64,000 bases of DNA from Uloborus plumipes (GCA_038373865.1 JAXGGA010002887.1:1-64000); one strand, 5' to 3'; counted from the first letter of the stretch, positions 35,694 to 48,317 are shown. The notes: generated by a model not told the origin, from the letters alone. A program made the numbers and translations.

Positions 35694-37011
35694 CACGTGA
35701 TTTTATTTCATTTTATTTATTTATTTAACTTTTCTTTTTATTTTGTAAAAAAGCGTCATGGGTTTTAATTTTTAATTTCAGCTTACAAAAGTCCAATTTT
35801 TGTTCTGTCTGCATGTAGATAATAGACAACTATAAAAATTAGCTGTTGCCACAAGTTAATTCTAAATCACCTCACAATTTTAAAGTGGTTATTGCATTAA
35901 GTCTGAATCTTAAGACACACTACCCTTCACCATGACGATGTAATTATTCCTAGATGATGAGGATCTCAAGAACTGCGGCATTGTTTTAAAGTTTTTTTAA
36001 TGACAACTCTACAAACGTCAGATTTTATTCCCGTTTTTATGCATCTTCATTTTTTTACTGGGTTTCTTGCTGACCAATGGCAGAGATGACGGAGTTGGAA
36101 GTGGAGTGGATGGAAAAAAAGTTTTGCAGCATGCCCTACTTGCTTAATGCTCAAAAATGTTCCCTATTTTCCATGCCGATGCATAAAAATTCATCGCAAT
36201 TCCTGAAAAAAAAAAAAAAGGTAATTTGTAGCAGCATTTGAAAAAGAAAAAATACGCAAAGGTCCCTGATTCTTGTTCGCTTTTGGCGGTACTTCAACCA
36301 ATTTTGCCACTTCCATGGAGTTCCCCATCGAGGCAAAAATTCCTATATAACCACCACTCGAAAAAGGCAACAGCGGAACCATCTCTGCCGTAATGACTAT
36401 TGATTGTTCCTCAAGTCCCCATTAAGGATTATAAAGCAACTATTGAGCAGGGAGGTTGGGTGGGTCATTATGACTCCGAGTGCACCTCACCATGTCGGGG
36501 GTGTTTCAATCTCAGCTGCTCAATAATCGAACCCAACTAGAGCGTTAATCCGTGGCTCATGCCGTCTTTCAATCCTACGAACGAGAAGGAAATTGGTTTT
36601 TTAATTCTTAATTTCCCCTTGGGGGACGTTTTTATTTGCATTTCAGTCATTGGCGAATATTTTGAAAGCATCGAGGGATGTATAATGGAAATATAGCATC
36701 AGTTTTTCTATTAATTTTTGAAACCTTTTCTGCTTGAATGATTCAATCTCGGTCTATGCACAAAAACGCAGGTTAATGCTTTGCGTTCGCTGATGATGTT
36801 CTTAGATACCCTGAATGAGCTACGAGACAATGTTCATTTTTAGGATTCGGAGAAGTGAGCTTGCTGTGGCTGACTTCCTTGGAGAGGGGGAAATTATTTC
36901 TTTGCTAAAAAGTTGTTTTTAAATTGTGTACGGAAAGCAGAACCCGATCGTATTTGTGGATGGTGCTGTGTGATTTGTATTGGAAATAAGGTGGTAAAAG
37001 CAGTATCGGTT
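35694..37011. other. Unassigned DNA including a GC-rich block
   Basis: 36430-36600 is clearly GC-richer than the flanks. It contains GGGTTCGATTATT on the minus strand, a weak B-box look-alike, without a matching A box. Frames at 36151-36382 are unrecognised. Confidence 0.35.
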
Positions 37012-37475
37012 GATAGCAGTTGTTGTTGTTTTGTGTCAGCTAGTCTGGCAATTTGGGGTGCGCTGCTTCACTTTTCCAACCGAACCAGCATTTGGTGTGA
37101 AGTTCGACTTCCACAGTACACGCATGCCATAGGGACCCGTTTATAGAGTAGGCAACTATTCAGAGCACAACAACACATTCACACAAGGAAAGGACAAGGA
37201 CAGGAGAGAAAAAGTACATCCATGAGTAAAAATAGACAATGTTTTAAAGGTACAAATATAGACATTAAAAAGAGTTTAAAACTCAGTATAATGTATATAT
37301 ATATATATGTATTTTTTAAAACGTTGGTCTAGTTTTAATCATTTCATACTACAATGTTTTCGTTTGTTGTTTTGCAAAGTACATCCATGTCCAAGCCGGT
37401 ATTCGAACTCGGGACCCCTCCATTCCGGTTAGACTACTCTGACCACTAGACAAGGTGGCAAGCCTCGATAGCAGT
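37012..37475 (-). mobile_element. tRNA-derived SINE (family B), intact, with target duplications
   Basis: The element proper is 37021-37466 on the minus strand. The head (37466 to about 37385) has an A-box-like TTGTCTAGTGGTCAGAG and a B-box-like GAGTTCGAATACC. A 350-bp body follows, then a tail of AAC repeats at 37021-37035. GATAGCAGT is repeated exactly at 37012-37020 and 37467-37475. The second copy at about 59312-60437 shares head, body and tail, which defines the family independently. Confidence 0.9.
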
Positions 37476-39704
37476 ATACGTGCAATTCGAAGTAGTAGTA
37501 ATGACACAGCGTGGTGAACATCGTCACATGTTGTGGAAGACTATATTCGTAATGGTGGTATGTTGAATACTACTTCAACATGAATATCGCATCCAGTTTC
37601 TACTTGGCCGATAGGCTCCTAGAAAAACTTCTCAGGTTATTATGAGCAGAACCAAGACTGACGGTAAGGGGGGGGGGAGGACAAGCAGAGGCTCCCCAAC
37701 GGGATGTCACTGTGACCTCCCAAAAAGTTCTGATCCCCCTAAGAAGGCTTGAAGGTCCTTTTATCCCATTGACCCTAATATTCGGAGGTCGTTGTGACCT
37801 CCCCAAAATCCCAAACTCTCTCAAGCAAAAGAAAAGTGCCGCTCTTGTAATTTGATACAAACATAAAACTAATAAAACCAGCAGAAAGTAATAGTTTCCT
37901 TGTTAAATCATCAGACTTTAGTTTAACACATTGTACTTTTAATATATATAGTATATATATATATATTTTTTTTTTGTCGATCAAGCGTATTTTTTCTCCT
38001 TTCCTTTTTTTATTTACCTATTTATTCATTTTAGAGCAATACCTATGGCTCTAAAGTTGGATACCCAAACATGCACGTACCTGGTAGTTATAAAAAAAAA
38101 AACCTTGTTCAAATGGTCTCAATGATAAAGCAAACTGGGTTTTTAACTGTCCATCCTTCGTACGCATGAAAATACATATTTCGCCACGAGGAAACGAGTT
38201 CAGAGGAAAGTTTTTCGTGAGTAAAACACTTACTTTACGTCGTAACTAGGAAGTAAACGTTCGATTTTATGTGTTCCTAAATGATGTGGATTAGTCTGGA
38301 AACAAAGTTAATGAAGTTTAAGACATTGGAATGATACATTAAAAAGAGAAAAATTAAAACCAAATGAAAAAAAGGAGGCAACTACTCAGAAAAGAAGTTT
38401 ATTATTTAAATTTTTATTTCTTTTACAAAGTGTTTAAATGTTATTAAGAGTTTTTTTTTTATTCTGAAAGAAATTTCAGGCTTTATTTACAATAATCCTG
38501 AGTGTAGATAACAAAAAAAAAAAAAAAAAGAGGCTAGGATAGCTATTAATTGGGTCAGAATGAAATAAATAAACAAACAATGAGATCAAAGACAAATGAA
38601 TAAATAAAAGTTATGAAAAGAAATTACTCGTCAACACTGAATTCGCGTGAGAAATCTGAAACGATCGAAACGCCGGAGGTTATGTGGTAATGGATCCTCA
38701 AGAACAGATGTCTTGGACACTTTTTTTTGCACATCCTTCTTGATGACAATAAAAATAATCCCAACACAAAACGCTGGGTTCAAAAGTTCTCTGGAGCACA
38801 GCAAACTCATCTCAGGGGCTGAAACGCGAAGCAGTGAAATAAAAACTTCTTTACCACGTGCAGAGCTGCCTAATAAGATTAGCGCAAGGACAAATAAATT
38901 TATTGCCAGACTTCTCACAGGGAGTCAGTTAATACGTGTTCAGGTCGTTACCCTTCGGTTTAAGTTTTGAAATTCTGTAATAAGTGAGAGACACGTCTCT
39001 ATCGGATGAGGAAGTTGCGGGAGGAAGGGGGGGGGGAAGATGAATCGTAATATTTTGGAGGTATTTTTATCGCTAAAAATGTGTTGAAGATATACAGGGC
39101 CGGATTTCAAAATAGGTTTTCAATGGACTTTAATTAGCACGATGCATTAAAATCAATTTGTGTATCATGCTTTTTTTTCAATCGTTATGATAATTCTGTA
39201 CTCGACCAGATTAACGTATCCATTTTGTCCTTTTCGTGAGGGAAACGATTGCGAATACATGTTTTCCTCTACTGAAAAATGACGAAAATGGACTTACGTT
39301 AGTCTGGTTCTGAGGTACAGAATTATTGTAACCAATTTACGAAAATATAATATCTAAAAAAAAAGAATGAATAACGTATCATTTTGTAAGAACTGATTTC
39401 TATTTTGAGAACTAAAATGATTTCACTTTGAGATAATTATTGTTTGAACTGATCAAAAGGCCGTTGGAAATGTTTTGGAATCGAAGCCTTATATTTGTCA
39501 AAAATTTTGGATAGTGAACGATGCCACCTCCATTTCATTAAATGTGGAGTTAAGCTCGTTTAGCTCTAAGCGAACATCTTGCTATTTATTAACTGGTATA
39601 AGATAGGTAAATAGGATTTTTTTTAAACTTTCAATCCTCAGAACTTAGTTATCTACTTTTTATGGATTTTATCTTTTTATGCATTAGGTGAAAGATGTGT
39701 CCAT
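37476..39704. other. Unassigned DNA
   Basis: TA-runs lie at about 37291 and about 37950. GTGACCTCCC words occur twice near 37690 and 37795. 38631-38970 is open on both strands but lacks a convincing start. A lone hAT-type end (CAGGGCCGGATTTC) lies at 39095 without a partner. Confidence 0.4.
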
Positions 39705-39913
39705 TACAAGCGAGGATCCTGAGGGGGCCATGGGGGTAATGCCCCACGCCCCCTTTTCCGTCAATCAGATATAGCGCTAACTATTGCATTTTGGGTAATC
39801 TCATCTGTACAATAACAAGGGCGAAAAAAGACGATTTTCGCCCGAAAATTGCACTTGAACCCTCTATTTACGACAAGGACCCCGCTTAGCGAGAAGCTGG
39901 ATCCGCTCTTGTA
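39705..39913. mobile_element. TA-flanked MITE with GGATCC termini
   Basis: CAAGCGAGGATCC and GGATCCGCTCTTG are inverted (11 of 13 matching) and each is flanked by TA (39705-39706, 39912-39913). No coding capacity. Confidence 0.65.
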
Positions 39914-40641
39914 TCCATTTTCTCAAAAAATTTTTTGTCACTTCATCTTTCTTCTCCCTAGCCCTTCATCTGTTTTCTGTATCCCATCAGTTATTACAAT
40001 GAACATATGTGAACAGACATAAATAAGTAAAAGTGAAATTTTGAAAGCTAAGAAAAAAGAAAACTGATTATTTGAGAGCAATATAATCACGAAAACTTTA
40101 ATCAAAAGAAAACGTGCGAAATCCTGTTTGGGATAATACGATGTGGGAAACTGGAAAACCATGATTTAAATTTTGTTTAGATTTTTTAACACTGTAAACC
40201 AATATCATAAAACGGATTTACCTTTCCCAAAACAAGAAGAAAAAACAAAGTCCCAGAAGCGTCCAATCTTTTCAATGGAAGCAAAAATATTCATGGAAAC
40301 TAGTGAAAGCGAAGCGCCTCCGGGAGGGAGGAAAGTCACGCTTTTTCTTGTTAATAAAAATGACAAAGAGGGGAAAATGACAAGAAAAAGATATTTGTTT
40401 TCAAACAAAAAAATTGTTTCCTTCGATATCAAAATTTGAGTTATACGAAGGGCTGGCATTGACTGATTATTGGGAAGTTCAGCAACGCCATAAAATATCT
40501 TTTGATTTGGTAGAAAAAAAATAAAAACAGCGGGTTGAGGACGAAGCAATATTTTATGCTTTATCTATACCTTTAGGCTGAGAACTCACTTTGTGGAGTA
40601 TCGTTTCAGAGTCATAGCAGTTGCGTTGTTACAAACAGTAA
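39914..40641. other. Unassigned; block open on both strands
   Basis: 40173-40549 carries overlapping frames on both strands (88 and 114 codons). The minus one contains a hydrophobic run and a PPGGASLSL word. Not recognised; possibly an old repeat. Confidence 0.3.
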
Positions 40642-40781
40642 ACGAACTTGCAAGCAATGTTGCTTATAATTTGCAATATGTAAAATGCTATAACGGATAG
40701 GTTTTCTATTCACGAACTTGCAAACAACGTAGTTTATAATTTCCAAGGTATAAAATGCTCTGATGAAAAGTTTTTCTACGT
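40642..40781. repeat. 70-bp tandem duplication
   Basis: CGAACTTGCAAGCAATG at 40643 recurs as CGAACTTGCAAACAACG at 40713, with matching TTTATAATTT and AAAATGCT words after each. Confidence 0.85.
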
Positions 40782-41590
40782 GTTATATGCATATGCATAC
40801 ACATTGCAAGAATACACAAATCTTGCAATTGCAGAAACTGATTTTGCGATTCGTTTGGCCATTTTTGTATGCACTGGAGTGAATACGTAAGTACCGAAAG
40901 TTCTTGCGAAGATAACGAACTTTTTCTTTATCTCTTTTAAGTAAAATGTGCTAAGGTGACTGTTTTAATAATTTATCCATGAGTCTTAACTTTCTCGTCT
41001 GTATAATCTATTGGTCAATTGGGGATATTTCTGAAACCCGGAGTTTCGTGTGACCACCAAAGTTCTGGTGTTAATAATTTTATTTTTGATATCCATTCGT
41101 TCTATATATTTTCTCATGGGAAAATTTGAATAAAATGAAATTGATTACCGATTGGAACTTTTACTAGATTTAATTTCTCTTAAAAGTCGAGATGAAAACG
41201 TAAGTGAAAAGAGAGAATGGAAGTTTATGCATAAAACGTGGCAGCATTTTCTTGAATTTTACAGCTATCAGACTGGTAGGACCAGAGTTTTCTTTTGGAG
41301 TTTTTTTCAGAATTTTTCAAACGTATAAAAAATGTTCTCTAAGAACCTAAATGATTCAGTGCCTTAACAATTAAAAGCAAAAATAATGTACGTCAAGAAA
41401 AAATAAGATTTTGAGAAGTGAATAATTTAGAAGCCAATTTTGCACAAAACACTACTGCTGTTCTGTTTTACGATTACGGCCGTGGGGGGTAAGGTAAAGT
41501 TTGACACTTTGGGACAAAGAGGGGGGGGGATCAAAAATGTTAAACTAAATGCTCCATGATTCATGGATGGCCGCAGTGGGAAATGTTGCT
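40782..41590. other. Unassigned; one possible MITE end
   Basis: CACTGGAGTGAATACGTAAG at about 40872 resembles the right half of the MITE at 42980-43192; no partner end is seen. Confidence 0.4.
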
Positions 41591-42150
41591 GGTTTTACCC
41601 GGTCCAGATTACCCAATAGGCTCGGGAAGCTTGGACCCTTAAAATTTTCAGGGGACCCAAAAATGACTGCAATTTTACTGTGATTTAAAATTCTAGTTTT
41701 TGCTTTTAAATTCATACCTAAAGGTAATTGTAAACATTAAAACTATTTCAATAATTTTCCGGAAAGTTTTAAAAGTGAAGACACAATTCATAAAACATTA
41801 ATCGCACCACAAGCTATTTTTAAATGTGGAATTTGGGATTTTTTTAAATGTACTTTTATTAAGATTTGTTAATGCTGTGAAGTAATAAATCTTATCTAAC
41901 ATCTAATCATAGACTTGTTGCGGCCATATATAATGTAGGAAAATTTTATGTATTAGTGTAGGAAGGAGGTTAGGCTTTAATCTGATTTCTGATTGGGCTG
42001 CTTTTAGAAATAATATTTGTACCCTTAGTGAGATTTGTTTCAAAGTCTCAAGAGTATAGAAATATCCCCCCTTTCCCCAAAAAGCAGGAGGCCTCAAAAT
42101 GGGACTTAGCTTCCCCTGCCTTCAGAGGTTAATCGGGTCCTGGGTTTTAC
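41591..42150. mobile_element. hAT-type MITE with exact 8-bp duplications
   Basis: GGTTTTAC is repeated exactly at 41591-41598 and 42143-42150. The element 41599-42142 has imperfect long inverted termini (left CCGGTCCAGATTACCC; right, inverted, CAGGACCCGATTAACC), which extend inward with GGGAAGCT..CCC words. No coding. Confidence 0.85.
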
Positions 42151-42979
42151 GAACAGGCTTTGCTGTTTCTGAATAATCTGTCTTTCTCTAATTTGTAAGA
42201 TACTTTCTCAACGATCAATATCATTTAGGAAATATGTATCTAGTTAACCATTAAATTGTCGGATGCTTCCGGCGTTGAAGTTGATCACAAATGACATCCT
42301 CACACAATTATTTGCACTTGTCTCTCAGTTAATGAGCGAAATGTAATTATTGGTGGAAACAAGTTCGTCGCCAATGGCCTGCAACGGTTGACCGCCGTTC
42401 TGTTTCCTTGTTGAAAGGTTAGAAAAAGTGTTGAGCCACGGATGATCTCTTTCGTTTTAGTTTTTGTTGATGGCAACAAGGGGAAAAAGCTTTTAGAGAG
42501 CTAAATCCCTTAAATAGAACCAGAAACTTAAACCGTACTAAACTGTTGACTTAAGTTCAGCCTTGGACGTTTAAACAACTTTTAGGCTTAAAGCTTTTTT
42601 GTGTTTGCAACCATGTTGTTGTTTTTATAGTTACTTATTGTTCTTTGCTCTCTCTCTTGCTCAATATTGTGGTATGTAATTGTATATGTTAAAATAAATA
42701 ATTTCCTTTTATTTATTTTTCAATTTATACATAAGCTTCAACAAGCTTCCTTAAGTCCAGCAACTGGGTAACATAACTGGCGCAAAAAATAATTTTTGGA
42801 TTAAAACGGATATTTAACGAAAAACGAAAAGTGAAATGGAAGACCTATATGGCTTTTAAAAATCAAAAATGGAAAGCGATTAACATGTTTATAAATTTAG
42901 TTGACAGTTCTAATCTATGGTTTTATTTTTAAAACTTTACTTTCAATCATTCTTTGACATTTTCTGTTCTGGTTTAGAA
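42151..42979. other. Unassigned AT-rich DNA
   Basis: No feature supported. Confidence 0.4.
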
Positions 42980-43192
42980 AGTTCGGTTCTTTCGTATTGA
43001 CTCCACCGCAGCTGCATATTTGGCGATTAAAACATATTTCGCAGTTTGTTTGGCGGTTTTCCTGGCGATTGTTGTTCACACTCTCACGCAGTTATCTTTT
43101 CCGCGAAAAAAACCCCGCCAAATAAATCACCTCCTCTATTTTGACCGCCAAATCTGTAGCCGCAGTGGAGTTAATACGTAAGAACCGATACT
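42980..43192. mobile_element. 213-bp MITE with 45-bp inverted termini
   Basis: AGTTCGGTTCTTTCGTATTG at 42980 pairs, inverted, with sequence ending AGAACCGATACT at 43192. Pairing continues through CTCCACCGCAGCT and into TTTGGCG / CGCCAAA. TTTGGCG-type words occur several times inside. No clear target duplication. Confidence 0.88.
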
Positions 43193-43851
43193 GCATTTTT
43201 TTCTTCTATTTTTTTCGGTTCGTTGCTGACAGATGAAAATATGGTGTGACGTGCAAAAATAGTAAATAATAATAATAATAATGAAAATTTTCAAATATTG
43301 CATGTAATAAAGACAAAAAATTAACATTTAATGATATTGTTTGTCCTTATGCAGCGCTACAATTTGATCGTTTGTCAGTTATGTTGTATTTTCTCATTTT
43401 CATAGTTTGGCGACTTTATTTTTTTAACCGTTGCTTGTGCATAAATAATTAAATAAAAATGTACAGACTGGACAAAATATAACCCCCCCCCCCCGGTAAG
43501 ATATTTCTTTTATTTCCCAGGTCACTTTCATTTTAGCCGTTTTTAGAAATTTTTAATGGTTCTACACATATATTTCATGCATTAAAATTAGCTATACTGC
43601 AGTGTTAAGCGCAAAAGTGGTATCTGCAGTCAAGCTCAAACTGAGAAAGTTTTGCGCCACCATGTATTTGATTCTGATGATACTTTTTCAGCTTAAAAAA
43701 AAAAAAAATACTTCCCGTTTTCTAATGACCATATAATATTGTATTTAGGTTAAATATGTCACAAAGAACCACCTGGTGAAAATAACTCAATTTTGTCAAA
43801 AAGAGCAGATACGACTTTTGCGCTTAGCGCGGTAGTATACGTCTCAAGAAC
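43193..43851. other. Unassigned; simple repeat and a C-run
   Basis: AAT repeats lie at about 43264-43284 and a C-run at about 43483-43494. Confidence 0.4.
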
Positions 43852-44001
43852 TTAGGGCCCTGCTCCACATTGACGTAAAGCAGAAAAATAAAGCAGAAGC
43901 GTAAAATGGAGCAAATAGTGTTCCTATGGAAAGTACCCGGATTTTCGGTTTCTGCCTTCAGTTTCGGTCGCGTTTTACGCTGATGTGGAGCAGGGCCCTT
44001 A
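43852..44001. mobile_element. PIF/Harbinger-type MITE, TTA target duplication
   Basis: The element 43855-43998 begins GGGCCCTGCTCCACAT and ends with its exact inverse; TTA lies on both sides. A 3-bp TWA duplication with GGG termini is characteristic of PIF/Harbinger. At 144 bp it has no coding. Confidence 0.85.
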
Positions 44002-44222
44002 ATCGTGCGTATTTTTTTTTTAAATAAAACTTTGGCATCATGAAAAATGCGGGTAAAGCAACTGCAAGTAAAAGATGATGGTTTTATTATTTCTTAAATA
44101 CAAAATAATTACCATTCTAAAAGTCAAACATCAAAACAGAACGAACTTCTTTTCCTTTCCCTGTCATCTTCCGTTTTATCCTAAGCAAGTTGTTTTTTTT
44201 TTCAAGTGGAATGTATTTTTAA
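44002..44222. other. Spacer between MITE and Helitron
   Basis: No feature supported. Confidence 0.4.
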
Positions 44223-46685
44223 CTAGCAAAAATACCCGGCTTTGCCTGGGTCAGTAGTTTTATTGAGAAACAATTTATACTCACCTTCGGTTTTTTTCCC
44301 TGAACTGAAACAACTCAAAACACACCGCTTTGACGATTTTTAAAATGTCGCCTAATTTGCGGTAACTGTTTTGTTTTACCTAGGATAATTTTGCTCCCCT
44401 CCCTACTTTATGAAAATACATTAAGCATTATTATGTCACTAATCTTTGTCACAGAGAAATAGTCATCAAATGCTGAGATACTATTGCTGACCATAAATTG
44501 ACATCAAAAGTTTTTGTCCTCAATGATTTCGACATTAATAGAGAACATTTGACAATTTTTTGTGCAAAAGCAGAAATTAATGGTAATTTTAGTCTTGTTT
44601 AAAGGTTTTATTAATTTAGTATGCGGATTACTTTACATTTTGACATAATGTTAAAAAGGTTTTTAATGGATACACACGGAATCGGCCAAAAAAAGAAAAA
44701 AAACTTAACTTTTCAAATGTAGGAGTATTATATAGATGATTAAGATTTTGCCGCAGTCGATAAATATCAGACAATACTCATTTTATTTTGGTTACGTCGT
44801 GTAAGAAGTAAAGTATTACTACGTAGTCTTTGGCACAAAAACTGGTGTCAGTTGAAAAAATCCGCCAGGAATCTCAGTTATTAAAATCTTCTTACAACAA
44901 ATTTGGCAAAATTCCTGTTCAATTGGATACTAAGCAACTGCCCAATTGTAAGTACCCCGAGAAAATGTCCAATAGATGCAAATAAATTTAAGAAATGCCG
45001 TTCAGTTGTATTTAAAGCTTCATCAATTTGGAAAATAATGAACCTAATCCATTTATTAGATGCCAATCTCTTAAAGCGATTACGTTACCGATACTCTAAA
45101 ACACATATTAACAAAACTCGCGAAAATAGTTGATGCAGTGAACAATCTACTAATAAAGGAATACAATTTATCCTACAAAATAATATTTGCACGTTTCAAA
45201 GCACAATAAAAAACACATTGCTTAAGGATAAATATTCTATTTACAACTAAGACTACAGTTGTTACAAAATGTTTTAAAATACAAATCATGGTAAAAGCTC
45301 GTTAGAAAGCTGGCGCGAGCGTTTTCAATGTCCATGTAAAATCCTGGATATTACCCATTAGTTGAAAAAAAATTACTTTTTGATTTGACTTGAGAAAAGC
45401 CTTGAAAATTTAATGCGAAAAGTAGAAATGATACACGCAATTCTAGCTATCGACAGGAAGTTGAGATGATACACTAAATACTGAATTAGTTTGTTAGAAG
45501 CCTTCGCGGATTTATACGAAAAATGTACCTTAAATTGGAATGAAAAAGGCGCTACCAATCGAACTTTTTTGAATATCGTTATAAACTATAGCCTATGTGT
45601 TATTTTGATGTATAAGCTATATTATGGTAAAAGTTTCATTAAAATTCATTCAGTAGTTTTTGCGTGAAAGAGGAACAAACATGCATACATCCATACATCC
45701 ATCCATACAAACTTTCGCATATATAATAGTAGTAAGATGTTATCAGGATGTATACTGTTTTTCTCTGTGAATTTTAATTAAAATTCATTCAGAAGTTTTT
45801 GCCTGAAAGAGTCACAAAAATCCATCCATACACCTCTACAAACTTTCACGCATATAATGGTAGTAATATTAGGCAGTTTTTGGTTCCAAAAACGGCGTTA
45901 GCAGAAAAATCGTCAAGAAAGTCATTAAAATGGATAATAAGTAACAGCGCAATCGTAAGTACCCCCCAGAAAGAGTCTGATAAGTAAGTGACCATTAGAG
46001 CAAAAAAACAAACAAATAAAAATGAAACAAAATGCCTTTAAGTTGTATTTAAAGTTCTATCAAAGTGGAAAATAAACTGCCAAATCAATTTATTAGTTGC
46101 CAAACTTTCTCCAAGTAATCACGTTGCCGTTACTCTAAGACATATCTACATAACTTGCGAAAATAATTAATGCAGGAAACAATCTACTAATGAAGGAATT
46201 AAATTTATTCTAAAAAATAATATTTGTTCGTTGTAATGTACAATTAAAAACATGTTGGTTAGGGATAAATATTCTGCTTATTATAAAGACTAAGCTACAC
46301 CACGTTTTAAATACAAAGCATGTTACTTTGTGATTTGATTTCAGAAAAGCCTTGAAAATTTGATACGAATATCAGAAATCATGTACCCAGTTCTAGCTGT
46401 CGACAGGGAGTTGAGTTGATACATTAAATACTAAATTGGATTTATGAAAGCCTTCGGATTTATGGGGAAAATGTACCTCAAATTAGAATGAAGAAAGCGC
46501 TACCAATCGAACCTTTTCGAATATCGTTATAAATTATAGCCTATGTGTTATTCTGATGTATAAGCTACATTACGGTAAAAGTTTCATTAAAATCCATTCA
46601 GTAGTTTTTGCGTGAAAGAGGAACAAACATACATCCATCCATCCATCCAAACATCCAAACTTTCGCATTTATAATAGTAGTAAGA
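44223..46685 (-). mobile_element. Helitron array, minus strand, non-autonomous
   Basis: On the minus strand the 3' end reads ACCCAGGC-AAA-GCCGGGT (stem-loop), about ten bases, then CTAG next to a host T; this is the canonical Helitron 3' end. The 5' end TC, then TTACTACTATTATA with GATGGATG microsatellite, appears at 46685 and again at 45737. A third, degenerate 5'-type end lies near 45870. The stretch 45880-46680 is a diverged duplicate of 44900-45735, so one unit is 44223-45737 and the rest a tandem partial copy lacking its 3' end. No Rep/helicase frame was found. Confidence 0.78.
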
Positions 46686-46984
46686 TATTATTTATCATCT
46701 TCATTGTTTCCGTTATATTTCTCGCCTCCGAGATGGATTTTACTGTTCTAAAAATATCAAGGAGTGATTTCACGCCTTCAAAAAAATCCTGACCATATCA
46801 TCTCAGACCTCCCTCTGTGCGAGCCCTAAAGTGTTCCAGTTATAGTAAAAAAATTGACAAACAAAATTGTTTTGATAGTGACAGCAAAATTATTCTGTAT
46901 ACTGCTCTTAATCCCAAGCAATGCTTCTCGTAAACAAAGGAAAACAAAAAGAAATCTCAATTCAAAATGATACATAATTTAATT
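46686..46984. other. Unassigned spacer
   Basis: No feature supported. Confidence 0.4.
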
Positions 46985-47135
46985 AGATGCTGTGTCAAAA
47001 AACATTCCGCCAGACGGTCGTCCTTGCAACCTCTATCGATTCTGCTGGGAGTCAGAGGGGGAGGATGGAGTTCCAGTCGTCATGGCAACGGTGATCATCG
47101 ATCGCGAGTTTGCTCAAGACGTCTTCTCCGGTCTG
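46985..47135 (+). other. Candidate coding exon, unidentified
   Basis: A plus-strand frame free of stops reads through NIPPDGRPCNLYRFCWES, then a glutamate-rich turn, then VPVVMATVIIDREFAQDVFS. Third codon positions are rich in C and G although the surrounding DNA is about one third G+C, which is a coding-like signature. An AG lies just upstream (AATTAG, about 46985). The frame stays open to 47234, but the sequence after about 47135 is simple CT repeat and AT-rich, and no good donor was found. I do not recognise the peptide. It may be an exon, a retrocopy fragment or part of a repeat. Confidence 0.3.
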
Positions 47136-47320
47136 AAAATATCCTATATTGAAAGGGGTCTGAATACTGCTTCTCTCTCTCTCTCTATCGTAGCTTTGGA
47201 ATTGAACGATTACTTAGTTAGAGAAAAAGAGTGAGGAAAAACTGGAGGGGGATGTTTCCTGAAGATTTTGAGACACTAGACGAGGAAGGGGAGGGATTTC
47301 CTCACGTTGAGTAAACACGC

Positions 47321-47509
47321 ACTTGGGACCCGGGGTGAGACAGGGTGCTTGTGATAATCGATTAATAATAAATTGTTTTGGGAATTGGAGAATCATGCCT
47401 TTCTGTGCTCCAGTATATAAGGAATTTAGGGCGTAAAAGCAAAATCACATGGTCAATTTGTAGTCAAAATATTAGTTATAACTTTTAGATCTCGGGATTC
47501 ATTATCCTA
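47321..47509. repeat. Tandem trimer, unit 1
   Basis: First of three diverged direct copies of a roughly 180-bp unit (ACCCGG..GTGAGACAGG ... TAATAAATTGTTTT ... ATATTAGTTATAAC). It carries the uninterrupted version of the site where a Helitron sits in unit 2. A Helitron-like end begins at 47510. Confidence 0.85.
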
Positions 47510-48317
47510 CTAGCTGCCAGGGCAGCTAGATTAACCTCCTGCGGCATGTTGATGCATAACGTCCTCCCTCTAAAACTTTTACCTCATTCTGATGTTATAT
47601 TATCTGATATAATTTAATGTTCATTAGATTTCAAGACATACCACGTATGTGGCCCGGCGTTGCACGGGCACTTCGTGCCTTGAAAGTAGTGAGGAAAATT
47701 TCAAGAAACTACTCCCCGCCAAAGTGGCTCGCCAAGAGAAGCTTCGCGCTTTTTTCTCTTTTCCTGCATCAAAAAATCATTCGCATTATTGAGATGTTGC
47801 CGGGCGCTTCGCGCCTTCAAGATGGTGAGGAAAGTTTCAGTAAGTTCAGCTCGCTCAAAGGAAAGAAGCAGACATAGATACTCAGTTTTTAATATAAGTC
47901 GATGGCTCTTCAACTAATTTATATTTCAAAATATTACAAGTAGCTAGCGATAAAAATACTACGTAAGTGGCCCGCTTATGAGTTTCGTGTTTGATTTAGT
48001 TAAGTCTTCATTCAAAATTCTCACTATCATTGTTATTACTGTTTCATAGCAACCCCGTTTTGCAACAATGGATTTCATATTTAATCATTTATTAGGCTTA
48101 ATCGCTTTAAATTTGACTACTTATTAATTGATATCTTCGTTAATTAAAATCGTATAATTATATAAATTGAAACTAACGAAGCCTGAAAAATTACCTATCT
48201 ATCGGTACCTGGTTCGACTTTCAGTTCATTGGCGTTCAGGAGAAAGAAGCGTGACATAGATAGATAGAAAGAAAGATAGATAGAAAGAAAGATATTTAGA
48301 AAGATACTCAGTTTTTA
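47510..48317 (-). mobile_element. Helitron-like insertions between trimer units 1 and 2
   Basis: Begins after host A with CTAGCTGCCAGGGCAGCTAG, a perfect 9-bp hairpin that includes the CTAG end itself. Further Helitron-3'-like heads (GTGGCCCGGCGTTGCACGGG at about 47649, GTGGCCCGC at about 47969) and the repeated ATACTCAGTTTTTAA word (47878, 48304) show at least two fragments. A GATA/GAAA microsatellite lies at 48258-48300. The exact 5' end is unclear. Confidence 0.55.

Noticed and set aside
37385..37466. tRNA gene on the minus strand
   Set aside because: A- and B-box words are present but the cloverleaf does not pair; it is the head of a SINE with target duplications.
38631..38918. Minus-strand frame with a signal-peptide-like hydrophobic start
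   Set aside because: The first codon is GTG, the frame has a stop a few codons upstream, and no ATG precedes the hydrophobic segment; the acceptor-like site at about 38970 leads into stops in all frames.
44223..46685. Interpretation as an RTE-type LINE tail
   Set aside because: The 3' stem-loop plus CTAG|T and the TC 5' end with A|T host bases fit a Helitron better; no reverse-transcriptase sequence and no target duplication were seen.
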